A stretch of 60,000 nt of DNA from Chrysomallon squamiferum (lineage: Eukaryota > Mollusca > Gastropoda > Neomphalida > Peltospiridae). The stretch lies in NCBI GenBank assembly GCA_012295275.1, contig CM022676.1, forward strand, positions 16,217,207 to 16,277,206, in the 5' to 3' direction. Positions 49,462 to 60,000 of the stretch are shown piece after piece; the first letter of the stretch is position 1; every line of letters starts with the position of its first letter. The notes beneath the pieces were generated by a model, which searched no databases, had not been told where the DNA came from, and saw only the letters and a list, made by a program, of their open reading frames with translations. Position numbers and translations under genes: made by a program.

Positions 49462-52400
49462 CTTGCAGGCAAAAACACAGTCAGGCTAATTAACATTGAT
49501 AAACCTGACCATATTAGAAGTAGAACGAAAACAGTGTACGTATGTTTGTGTGTGTGTCTGTATATGTCTTATCACGTCTCTGTTGGTCTGCCTGTATGAG
49601 TGTATATCTGTGTACATATATATAAATGTGCATTCGTTACTTTTCTTTTACTATTACTGATATTCTATTTTGCGATTATTGTATTTTTTGTTTTTGTTAG
49701 GTTTAGTTTCCTTTTAGTTTTTAATTTTTTGCATACCAAAATAATTACTGGTGTTAATATCTTACATTTAACAACAAGCTGCACACTCTGACTGACATCA
49801 GACTTGATGTTGTTTCCTGCTTCACAAGTGTAAAATCCTGTATCCAGACATCCAGCTTCATTCCAGCTGTACTCCACTGACGTAGAGTTGTTCCCTTCAC
49901 GTAGAATGTGTGAGCTGTTTAACAGTTTGATGTGAGATGCTGGATTACTGTCAACTTCACATCTCAGAGTCATGGGAGTCAGCTCATCAACTGTTATCTT
50001 TGTAGACTTCGAGTTTAACGTCAAAGATGTGATAGAAGTTTGGTCTGCAATGGTAGAAAACATTTTCTGCATGTAAATTCACTGACGTTTGATCTGCAAG
50101 TGAAACCAGTCATACACTAGTGATTACTACAACAAAGAGTTTCAGTTGTTTTAGTCGAAAAACGGTTCTGTATGAGTGCAAATAAAAACATTTTCTACAA
50201 TACTTTAAGTTTTATTTTCATTTACTAGTACATTAGAATTAACACAGAAAAATCAGGAAAGGTAAGCATCATTCATGGTAACTTAATTTAGGAAAACATA
50301 TTTATAAATAATTCTTTATTTGTATATAGCTAAAACAAAATCACGTTGAAAACTTTCATAAAAGTACTGACAACATGATATGTAAACAGTGTCAGCACAT
50401 CTACAGCACTATCTAGTCAAACACGTTTCTCCAGTTGACACTGAATTTTTCTATAAAAACCTGTTAAGAATTTTGCTTACCACGGTACAAATACGATTAA
50501 AAGAGTGAGCAAAACCAACAACCACAAAAAATGATAATGAAATTTAAAATAATAATAATAAATAAATAAATACATAAAATAAATAAATTAAATAAAATAA
50601 AATAAATAAAAAGTACAAAATGAATAATAAAAAGTATTCACTAATAATACTAGAATAATGTTAGAATTTCAGATAGGAATAAAGACTAAATGCAACATAA
50701 TTTAAAATGTAATGAAAAAAGATATAATTCTGAGTGACAGATTTGTAACATTACTGATTTGGTAATGTATGCGAGACAGAAATGGTAAATATTTATAAAG
50801 TGAATACATTATATGTATAACATTTTATTTCTTAAATTATTTTATTGAATTTTTGTTTCAAATTTAGTTAAACAGAAATAAAATATAGCGAGAACTCTGA
50901 AGAATCCGCTGAAAAACTATGTTATTTTAAAATATTTCTATACCTTATTAACATGCTTTCATTTAACACATTTTGTCGAGATCAATTAAAAAAGAAAAGC
51001 GGGGATTCGATATTTAACTATTATTTTTATTTTTATTTTATTTTGTTGACATATTATTTTTGTATTCAATGCTGTAAGTTTACCTGTGAATTTGGAACTT
51101 ACAAAGAACTCTAAGGTGGAACTGATTACTTCCTGAGTGTTCAGAACTATTTGCTGTACATGTAAATAATTGTCCTGTCTGATTTCTGCTCACAGGACCA
51201 ACAATTAACTGAGAGCTGTTCACCAAATACCGATCTTCACTTCTCCACGTGTAGACGCAAGATGAGTCACAATTAGCAACACAGCCAACATTTAGAGTTT
51301 CTCCTTCAACAATGTTTCCTGGAGCTGAAGGAATGAATCTAACAGAAAGGGTTCCATCTATAGATAAAGAAATAAAGAAATAAACAGTAGCATTATAACA
51401 ACAAATTAAAGGTGTATTCTTAGTGTATTAATTTATTACAGTCAGAAGAAAAAAGAACATGTGTGGAAAAAAGAATAGATCTTATGGAAAGTAAATTAGA
51501 AAAAAAAACATGATTAAATTCGATGTTTGCTGCAAGTTTAATGTATCTGAAGGTATATTTTCAGTAAACGTCATATATTTTCATATGAACAGATGGAATT
51601 TCGTACATCACTGCAGGCTGCCCAGGCGTTATAAAATAAATCCAAAAAGAGTAATGAGATGGACCTTTAAACTGCAGAAGATATGTATATCATATATCAG
51701 GAAAAATAAAGAAATGTATATATTTATATATTTACCAATATATAATGTTGTCACATTTACAAATTTTAAGATGAAGTTAAAATAAACAAAGAAATAAAAA
51801 TAGAACCACAGTGCACATAAATAAATAAATACATTAATTAACTAATATATGAGTTAACAAAATCCAAATATAGTAATAAGTAAAGATAACTTTCAATCAC
51901 ATTACGTAATGAATGTTGCTACTAGAGACATTTAACGGATAGTGACATTTGAGTGTAAATTCCCTATCCAAAATCTAAATTAACGACATAATGTAAGATG
52001 TGGTTACACAATTCGAAAATAAACTTGAGAATTAACAAAGTAAAACTATTTTGTGAGAAGCTGATGATTACCCAATTAAATTTACAAATATAATCCTTTG
52101 GACAACATGCAACACGTTTTCTTATTAATAGATAGGTAAATAAAATAAAATGTCACATGAAAACTGACATTGACAGCTGATTCCAGCATCCTCATAGTAA
52201 GAACAAAAGTGTCGCCCCCAGCCTGGAAATGAACACTTTTCAACACTATCTTCATCTCCATCACATCCCAGATCATCAAGCCATATTTGTCGAGTTTCTT
52301 CTCTACCACTATGATACTGTGTTGCATTAAAGCTTAAACAAAATTAATAAAATAAATAATGATTCAACATGGATTGCACAACGCCTTCAACAGATTTTCT

Positions 52401-53180
52401 CGAAGTACTGAAGTTTTCAGAAGACATTTGTTACTTTCTAAGTGATTTCAACTATGTTTAATGTGTGTGCTTTGCTACCAAAAGGATAGTGTAAATATGG
52501 CCAGCGAAATTTGATTATTCGAAGATGACTTGATTATATTTCCCATAACACTCAAGATCATCATTCCTAGAAATTACTATTGCTGTTACTTTTTGTTGTG
52601 ATTGGTGTTGTTTCTGCTGCATTTTTCTTCTTGTTCTTATAACAATTATTATTATTATTATTGTTATTATTATTATTAACGATCCTGTCGAAAAGTACTT
52701 CACGAATATATCATCAGTAACTGTCAGTAAAATCAAATAAATTCCATCTATATAAAATATGTTCGTTCACAAAATAAGTAGTAAATAAATAAATAAATTA
52801 AGTAAGTAAGTAAATATATAAGTAAATGAAACTATTACCGACTAAATCCTAACATGTGACATAAAACAGAAGCATCTTTATCATCAAAATTACGAGCACA
52901 GATTGTTCCCCACGTCCCGTTTACTTGAATCTCAACTCGACCTTGTGTTGGTATTCCTCTTCCATTCACTAACCGTACTGGTACTGAAATAATCACAGGC
53001 TTATACGTGATCAGTGAATTACAATATTACAGTTTGTGTTGGAAGAAAAACGTATAAACATACACAGCAATTGTTTCTTCACGGAGTAAAAGTAAAGTTT
53101 GTAAGATGTAGCTGCGTCTCCAACATTGTTATGGTATTTCTGATACTAGCTTTATCACCGTTATTTTAATAAACTCAGAA

Positions 53181-53241
<61 letters not shown>

Positions 53242-54563
53242 GTAATATTAGTAATAATAATAATAATAATAGTAATAATAATAATAATACGTATTTCGGT
53301 GTGAGACCGCTATAAATATCCGATCGTGTGTAATGGAAGGTTTAACAGTAAACAGATTCTATAAATAATTGAAACATTTTGATCGGTACAGGATTGTTTC
53401 AATATAGGAAACATTTATTCCTACAGTATTTATTTTTTAGCTTCTGTGTTATTTTAAGTACAGTTCACTGTACGTCTCATTTGTGTTTAGACTCGTCTAC
53501 GAACTTTTCGCGGGCTTCTTACCATCGTAATGACAATGTCTGACGTCATTTATGAAGCTTCTAATGCCTGTTCATACATAACAATTTCCAGCCTGTCCTA
53601 TTAGTAGTTATGTGTGTATGTGAGTGCATAATTATTTACAAGCGTTTTGTTAGATCTCCTGGTTTGGCCAGTTTTAGTCCAATCACAAAATATTTTCTTA
53701 TCAGGCTCGTTACTTTTACTAATTCTATATATGACTACTTACACTGATTCAAACAGCTGATTCCCACGTCTTGATTATGACTACAGTTGTTTTCACCCCA
53801 AGTAGAGTATGAACAATAGTCTACACTTTCTTCATCTCCCTTACAGTTAAGTCCATCAAGCCAGATAGGTCCACTGCCTTGTCCAAACTGAGATGTCCTA
53901 TACGACTTAGCTTCGAAACTGAAATTATTTTAATAATGTTAATAACATCAACATCAACCACAACCACAACAACACCATTAACATCAAAGATAACAAATTG
54001 ATTATATTGTACCATAGTTCAGATGTTATGCGAAAGTATAAACATTTTCTCAGTAAAGAAAATGGTGAAAAGAAAACAAGACTAAAACTGATAACTATTT
54101 ATAATTATTTAAATGTTACTGATAATTATTTTCGTTCCTAGAAATGCAGGGTAATGACTATAGAATCCGATGATAGTATTTTGTAAACTGGAAAATGATA
54201 ATAGGTATTAATTTGATATTTGAAAGAAGATTTGAGAATTTTACGTCTTCCTACATACAACTCTGTAATAACATAAAATTTATCCTGTAGATATAGTTTT
54301 CCACTTATATACACATATAAAGATTTACAAAATGTAATCACGTTTATTTACCGACTAAAACCAAGCATGTAACAGAACACAGCAGCATCTCTGTCGTCAA
54401 ATTCATTATCACAGACAGTTCCCCATGTCCCGTTGTTTTCTATTTCAAGTCTACCTTGTGTTACATTTCCTCCTCCATTGACAAGCCTAACAGAAACTGA
54501 AATCAGTTCAAGAAAGGATTAAAAAAGAACAAACAAAACACCACTCAAATTTATTAAGATATA

Positions 54564-54652
<89 letters not shown>

Positions 54653-55464
54653 TCACGCAATTTTGATGGTGATAATTTCACGTTGGGATAGACGACACTT
54701 TTAATAGTTTGATTTTACATTTAATGTTACATGTTGGTTTTAGTATTAGTATGGTTATTAGTATTTTATTTCGCTCGAAGTAAAGTCTAAAATAATATAC
54801 GAAAAAATTATACAACTGAAAACAAACAAACAAACAAAAACAGAAAAGCCAAACATACTCTGAGGTAAGCAGCTGATTCCCAAATCCTGTTTATGACTAC
54901 ACTTTTTTGTACCCCAGTCATAGAAAGAACAGTGATTCACTCCATTTTCATCTTTAACACAGTTAACATCATCTGCCCACACTGGTCCTGTTCCTTTTCC
55001 AAAGTGAGCATTCTTATACGTCTTTACGTTAAATCTAGTATTTAGAAAAGAGAAACTGACTTGTCTGATCTTGGTTAATACAAATATTGTTCTACGATGT
55101 AATTAAGATTTTACTTTACATTGTGTTACACAAGTAGAAATGTGATGATGTTTTATTATTGTTTATAAGTTAAAGAGTTTAACTGAAGGTAAAACATTCT
55201 TACTGACTGAACCCTAAAAGTGTACAGATAAAGCCTGAGTCTTTGTCATCAAACTTGTCACCACAGACAGTTCCCCATGTATCGCTAAGTTTGATCTCAA
55301 CTCGACCCTGTGTTGAAATACCTCCACCATTGACTAGTCTGATAGACACTGAAAAAAACAATAAGTCATTTGATTTTAGTGTTCACAAACTGTCAGAATG
55401 TATTGCTTCTATGCACCCAAGTAATCTTTTCTTATTTTGCCGATCATTTAAAAACAAAAACACA

Positions 55465-55534
<70 letters not shown>

Positions 55535-57226
55535 GTAATAATAACAATAAGAAGAAGAAGAAGAAATGACAATGATAACGAAAATGTATGCGTCGATCTG
55601 CCGTTCTTTACTTATACACGTTTTATTTTCATTTTTTGTTTCTGTTGTTATTATATTATTATTTTTTCCTTGTTCTCTTCCACTTTAAAGTTAGGAACAT
55701 TATTATTATTATTATTATTAATAGTATTATTATCATCATCATGATGATTATTGCTGTTATCATTATTATTACCATTATTGTTGGTGTTCCTGTCTTTTGA
55801 ACTATGATAATTGAATTAACAGATTTTTGATTTTATATATATATATAAAAATCCCTGAAGAATGACATAAGCTATTGTGGGGTGTTCTGGGTGACTCACT
55901 GACGGCTGTATTGTACTAAACAAGTAATTCACCATACATCTCTAGATCAGCTTCTTTGACTTATATATATATATAAACACTGAAACTTAGTTAATAGAAA
56001 TCCAAATAAAATTCATTCTCTGAATAATTTGATTACGTTTACACAGACAAAATATAATGTATTATGAATATAATGTACCAGAAAAATTAAATCAGCTGTG
56101 TAATTTGTTTTTATTACTATTAATACATTTCTAATTCGTCTTGATAATGTATCGGCTCTTTCAAATTCTAAATATTCACGCAAACAAACACAAATAGAGG
56201 AAATATTACATTTTACATGTACATAACGAACCTTGACAGCGTATCCCAGCATCGTTATAGTGACCACAGTACTTGTTTTTCCAAACAGGAATACTACAGT
56301 CTTCAACAGATCCTTCATTTCCTTCACACTGAAGTCTATCTAACCATATTGGGCCTGTACCTTCTCCAAAGTATGATGGATTATTTTTATAGGTCTTTGC
56401 TCCGTCACTGAAATATATGTCAGATGAATCATGATAAATAGATGACCATCTATTAAACTAAACATTTTAACAAAATTTAATTTTCACAGTTTATCTTTTA
56501 GAATCAGGTTATAATGAAACGAGTGTTTGTTAGAGAATGAAGATTGACAGAATATATTTTATTAAGTTCTTTTTATTGGACAAGTATTTATTTCAGTCTA
56601 AACTTTTTTTTCAGTTTCATATTGTTAGAAGCAACAGGGAGAATTGAGAACACTTTTTCCTCGTTAATGATCATACACAAATCTGCAAATATCAAGCATG
56701 TTGAACGTGTGATAACTGTATTATTCAAAGAGGAGAATTATTATCTTAAATTTTGATAGATAAGTGTCAATTAGTAAATCCAACTCATTATCTTAAATTT
56801 CACAGGCAAAATATCAACAATTATATTGATTCGACTCAGAAAGTTAATGTAGTAAGTAGTAGTAGTGGTAGTACAATGTAATACGTTGTTGTAAAAGTTA
56901 GTAGAAGTCAATAATACGTTGGTAAAAAGGAATATTGCACAAAAGATTTGTTTTCTTTTACCGACTAAATCCCATCATTGAACAGAGAACTCCAGCATCT
57001 TTTGTGTCAAATAAAAATGTACAAATTGTTCCCCACGTCCCGTTTACTTGAATCTCAACTCGACCTTGTGTTGGTATTCCTCCTCCATTCACTAATCGTA
57101 CTGGTACTGAAACAATAACAGGTTATGTATGATCTGTAAATAACAATAGTACGATTTGTTCAATAAAAACAACAACAAACAAACCAACAAAAAAACATGT
57201 ATGTACTCACATTTCATTTTTTTTCC
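49162..57226 (-). CDS. Gene C: SRCR(4)-Ig(2)-FN3 receptor-like gene, 3' end unresolved
   Basis: Minus-strand exons: 57226-57211 (microexon, tentative), 57106-56962, 56407-56232, 55348-55204, 55034-54859, 54496-54352, 53918-53743, 52983-52839, 52332-52169, 51357-51103, 50044-49766 and 49461-49162. All domain exons are in frame and phase-compatible, with no stop seen. Domain order and most exon lengths equal gene A. The expected TM and tail exons are missing between the FN3 exon and the gap; two Ser/Thr-rich candidates further on are uncertain. As an inverted paralogue of gene A it faces it tail to tail. Same inferred role: a cell-surface scavenger-type recognition protein. Confidence 0.8.
49766..50044 (-). 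CDS. Gene C Ig domain 2
   Basis: A 279-nt phase 1-1 exon: [47 protein letters not shown]. The duplicated upstream acceptor seen in gene A is kept here too, at 50,093, again 49 bp away. Confidence 0.9.
51103..51357 (-). CDS. Gene C Ig domain 1
   Basis: A 255-nt phase 1-1 exon: [49 protein letters not shown]. It keeps the extra Cys pair of gene A. The intron to Ig2 is about 350 bp shorter than in gene A because it lacks the MITE-like insertion. Confidence 0.9.
52169..52983 (-). CDS. Gene C SRCR domain 4 (52983-52839 and 52332-52169)
   Basis: Exon one: [43 protein letters not shown]. Exon two: [48 protein letters not shown]. Six group A cysteines. The second exon is 164 nt, two codons shorter than in gene A; the usual FGEG loop reads SGREE. 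Confidence 0.9.
53186..53288. repeat. (AAT)n microsatellite
   Basis: About 100 bp of AAT with AGT interruptions in the SRCR3-SRCR4 intron of gene C. Confidence 0.92.
53743..54496 (-). CDS. Gene C SRCR domain 3 (54496-54352 and 53918-53743)
   Basis: Exon one: [41 protein letters not shown]. Exon two: [48 protein letters not shown]. Lengths 145 and 176 nt as in gene A. Confidence 0.9.
54567..54653. repeat. (CA)n then (AT)n microsatellite
   Basis: Compound dinucleotide tract in the SRCR2-SRCR3 intron of gene C; gene A has a shorter (CA)n at the matching place near 4,801. Confidence 0.92.
54859..55348 (-). CDS. Gene C SRCR domain 2, intact (55348-55204 and 55034-54859)
   Basis: Exon one: [41 protein letters not shown]. 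Exon two: [51 protein letters not shown]. The A run that breaks gene A is only six A residues here (acaaaaaag) and the frame is open. Confidence 0.9.
55466..55536. repeat. (AAT)n microsatellite
   Basis: AAT tract in the SRCR1-SRCR2 intron of gene C, followed by AAG and, at 55,700-55,790, further ATT/ATC triplets. Confidence 0.92.
55854..55960. repeat. About 100-bp dispersed repeat
   Basis: ccctgaagaatgacataagc to ctagatcagcttct matches 59,221-59,315 in the same orientation, and in reverse complement about 8,930-9,010. Both copies here are flanked by (AT)n. It may be the end of an uncharacterised interspersed element. Confidence 0.6.
56232..57106 (-). CDS. Gene C SRCR domain 1 (57106-56962 and 56407-56232)
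   Basis: Exon one: [43 protein letters not shown]. Exon two: [51 protein letters not shown]. Six group A cysteines, intact. Confidence 0.9.
57211..57226 (-). CDS. Putative microexon of gene C
   Basis: Sixteen nt between ctttacag and gtgagt; related to the 14-nt units in gene A but with eight A residues instead of four or five, which changes phase. Its coding use is doubtful. Confidence 0.3.
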
Positions 57227-60000
57227 CTGTAAAGAAAATTATGAAACAGATATTCGGTAATAAAAGTGAAGTTGGATAAGATAAAGATACTGCTCACTGA
57301 AAGGTTGAAATTATATGAACAGACATTTAATTACTGAAATAATAATTCAGCCTGACGCTTTTTATGATTTTTCAAATGTATTTAGTTTCTTTCACAACTG
57401 TAGACCAATGTAAGTGTAAGTTCTCTTCTTCAAATACGTACGTTTTTTGCCTCAGAATTTTTCTTTACCGAATCAGTAATCAGAATAGAAATTATTGATA
57501 AGGACATTTTTTTTTTTTTTTTTTTAGAAAAATATTATTTCTTTATTTAACTTTTAAGTAATACTCTATGTGTTCCACTATCGTTATACTATTGTATGAG
57601 ATAATTCAATTGTGACAAAAGGTATGTTCGGAAATAATAAAAACAAGTTTAAAGTAAAAATGTTGTATTAGTGTCAGAAGCTGCCAGTACAATCGCGTTC
57701 AAAAAGCTTATCTGAAGAAACTGATTTTGTTGCAACAGATAAAACAACAGGTAATGGTTGTGTCAAAGATACTGTGGGTGAAAAGCAGAATTTCTGTCAT
57801 TCATCTTAACGGTTGTTTTTTGGGGGTTTTTTCCCTGTAATTATCATTCGTGAATATCAGAATGCCGCACACACAAATGTATCAGAGTCATGGAATGTAT
57901 TAAAACGAGCAGTTCGCAGCATCTTCAAGTCGATAAACCACGATTCTAACACATAAAAATTGGAACATGTTAGACCAAACTAATGCTCACATTCCTGCTA
58001 AACATACTAAATATTTCAGTTCAAAAGGATGAACATTTCTGACCTACACTGACATGACTCACTGCGCTATATCATCTTGATTATGTTTCCTCATTTGTAC
58101 AAAAATTCGAACATGACACTAAACAGCTAGCCTGCATTATGAGACCTTTTCCGTATCCTGATTTCCTCAAGCTACTGTATACCTATTAATCTTCATTTAG
58201 TTTAGAATATTAGAATATTAGAATGTCGGGCCAATTTCGCCAAGTATTAGATATGTACAAACTGAGTCATGAAAACAAAGGATGTTCATATGTTATCCTT
58301 TAAATTCACATCGTTAGAACAAATTAAATAAATTAGACATGATAATATATCTGTGAAATCATTTATCGAAACTGACAACAGATGGTAATGTGTGTTCACA
58401 TGTCATACTTTGAACTCTTGTCATTAGAAAAAAAAAATCACACATAATGGCATCTACTACTTCTTCAAGATCAAACCTGGATAATAGCTACAGCTATTAC
58501 CACGATCCTCTCCAAGGTTAACTGAAGGATTTGAGACAAAAAAGGGAGATAACCAGTGAACAAGTAGCAAAACACGTAGCTGATTGTAATACAGACCAGT
58601 GCACATAGAAGTATGTTACGCGAGGGACACCTCACTTTCAGTTTGTAAGTCCAGTGACATGCTTTAACTGAAGAAACACTCTAGAGAACCTACATTCAAC
58701 ATTTACATTGCTAATTTCTGAGTTCCTTGATGTCGTCACACCAGCAGATTTAGTATCTCGAAAACAGTATAAATGCTATAATATGAGAGGCATTCTCAGC
58801 TAAACGTTTACAGAGTGGAACTAATTCTTTTGTACGAAGGTGAACTTTTAAACATCATTAGTCATGCATAGCTTTTGTTACATAATATTCGTCACTGAAT
58901 ATACTGTCTACATAATTTAAGGTTTCCATATTGTGACGGAAAAAAAAGAAAAAGAAAAGGAAAACAAAAAACTTTAAAAAAAAAAAAGAAATAAAAAATG
59001 AGTATGGCTGGAAAATTTACTCAAGAAATGTTAAATTTTAATTTTGTATTAATTGTCCAAATCTCAAATGTCTTCGATATTGTGTTCACATTATCAACTA
59101 CAATTTGAAATTATTGTCAAAAACAATGAAACGCATTTTACCACTGCAAATAACAAGTGTATTCTAAGATAGTAGACATTTTGAACGACTGTGTGATGTT
59201 ACTAATATGTATATATATATCCCTGAAGAATTAGATAAGCTATGGTGAGGTGTTATTTTAAAGGACTCTACTAAACATCTAATACACGATACAACTCTAG
59301 ATCAGCTTCTCGAGTTGTAAAGACCACAACTTGCTTTGTTGAAGACCTCTGCTGGATACGCATCTATCTGGCTCAGCTGATTCCCTCTGCGTATTTCAGC
59401 ACCCAACTGAAAGCTGTCATCGCCCTTGAGTATCATTATAACGGGCGACGACTACTGGAATGTTCAGTGATGTCGTTCATTAAGATGAAATCTATCTCCT
59501 TTTTCAGAATAGCTTGTCTTTCTGGACTGAAACGTTAGGTATGCTGATGAATGGATGTAAGCGTTGGCTTCCACCTGTTGTATACCTATAGTCGGGAATT
59601 ATGTTCGGATGGACTGATCTTTCTGAATCAGTTTTATGTTTTCCTCCTGCTGCGGACTGTCAAGGAGACACACGTAATTGTCCCGGTTACTCAGGATCTC
59701 GCTACTGAGTAACTCACTGTCGTACATTCGTCACAGGCGCTGTGGTGAGTACTCACTTGGACAGATAGCACAGGCAGTCTGTCTCATAACCTTTTAATAA
59801 GTTGATGTGGCAATACTTACGTTTCTTATATTTGTTTGGAGTATTTATTGCATAGCCCGTATTACTAACCCTTTCTATGCAAAACATAATTTCCGAAGTA
59901 CCTGTTTTGCAAAGAACCCCTTCGAGCCTTTTTGACAAACAGAGATTTAATTTCAGTTTGAGATTAGTGACGATGTTTTTTAGTTAGTGCAGTAGTCTGC
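57227..60000 (-). other. 5' flank of gene C
   Basis: From about 58,030 to 58,700 it matches (reverse complement) the gene A flank at 550-1,190, and about 58,100-59,330 matches 8,920-9,240. The promoter and signal-peptide exon of gene C are expected here but were not identified. Beyond 59,340 the sequence is more GC-rich and repeat-like (e.g. ctgaaacgttaggt), with no clear gene. Confidence 0.5.

Noticed and set aside
55243-55744. Poly-Asn or poly-Ile frames
   Set aside because: Translation of (AAT)n; the real coding sequence here is the minus-strand SRCR exon.

Overview
This is animal (metazoan) genomic DNA: AT-rich, intron-dense and crowded with microsatellites. It looks lophotrochozoan, and a mollusc (perhaps a gastropod) is my best guess from the style of the SRCR and multi-Ig receptors and of the LINE remnant; the species cannot be told. 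Every gene here is split into short, mostly phase 1-1 domain exons, so gene models were built by hand from splice sites, phase continuity and conserved domain residues. The longest unbroken reading frames are mostly microsatellite translations.

Layout. (A) 1.9-18.0 kb, plus strand: a receptor-like gene with three two-exon group A SRCR domains, then after a 4.1 kb intron a fourth SRCR, two Ig domains, one FN3, a transmembrane exon and a short acidic tail. (LINE) 22.3-23.3 kb, plus strand: decayed 3' end of a non-LTR retrotransposon. (B1) 33.4-21.1 kb, minus strand: a signal-peptide exon and about nine Ig exons ending in a fused Ig+FN3 exon, with many frameshifts and stops, so probably a pseudogene. 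(B2) 41.8-34.9 kb, minus strand: a paralogous multi-Ig receptor, nearly intact, with about seven Ig domains, an FN3-like membrane-proximal domain, a transmembrane exon and a multi-exon tyrosine-rich tail holding a consensus ITAM spacing (YECL-x7-YEKL). (Orphan tail) 46.8-47.7 kb, plus strand: phase-compatible exons that look like another receptor tail, with no ectodomain attached. (Gap) 48,534-48,733: 200 N. (C) 57.2-49.2 kb, minus strand: an inverted paralogue of gene A (SRCR x4, Ig x2, FN3), in frame through all domains seen, but with its membrane and tail end unresolved beyond the gap.

Genes A and C point towards each other and flank the B1/B2 Ig receptors. Homology between the A and C arms includes introns, a 172-bp tandem array and 5' flanking DNA, so the window holds a large, relatively recent inverted duplication. 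I read it as a fast-evolving cluster of candidate immune or recognition receptors: scavenger-type binders (A, C) interleaved with Ig receptors, one carrying an ITAM-like signalling tail. Expression, ligands and signalling are inference. Small indels in otherwise clean exons (A SRCR2, B2 D5) may be assembly errors rather than biology.
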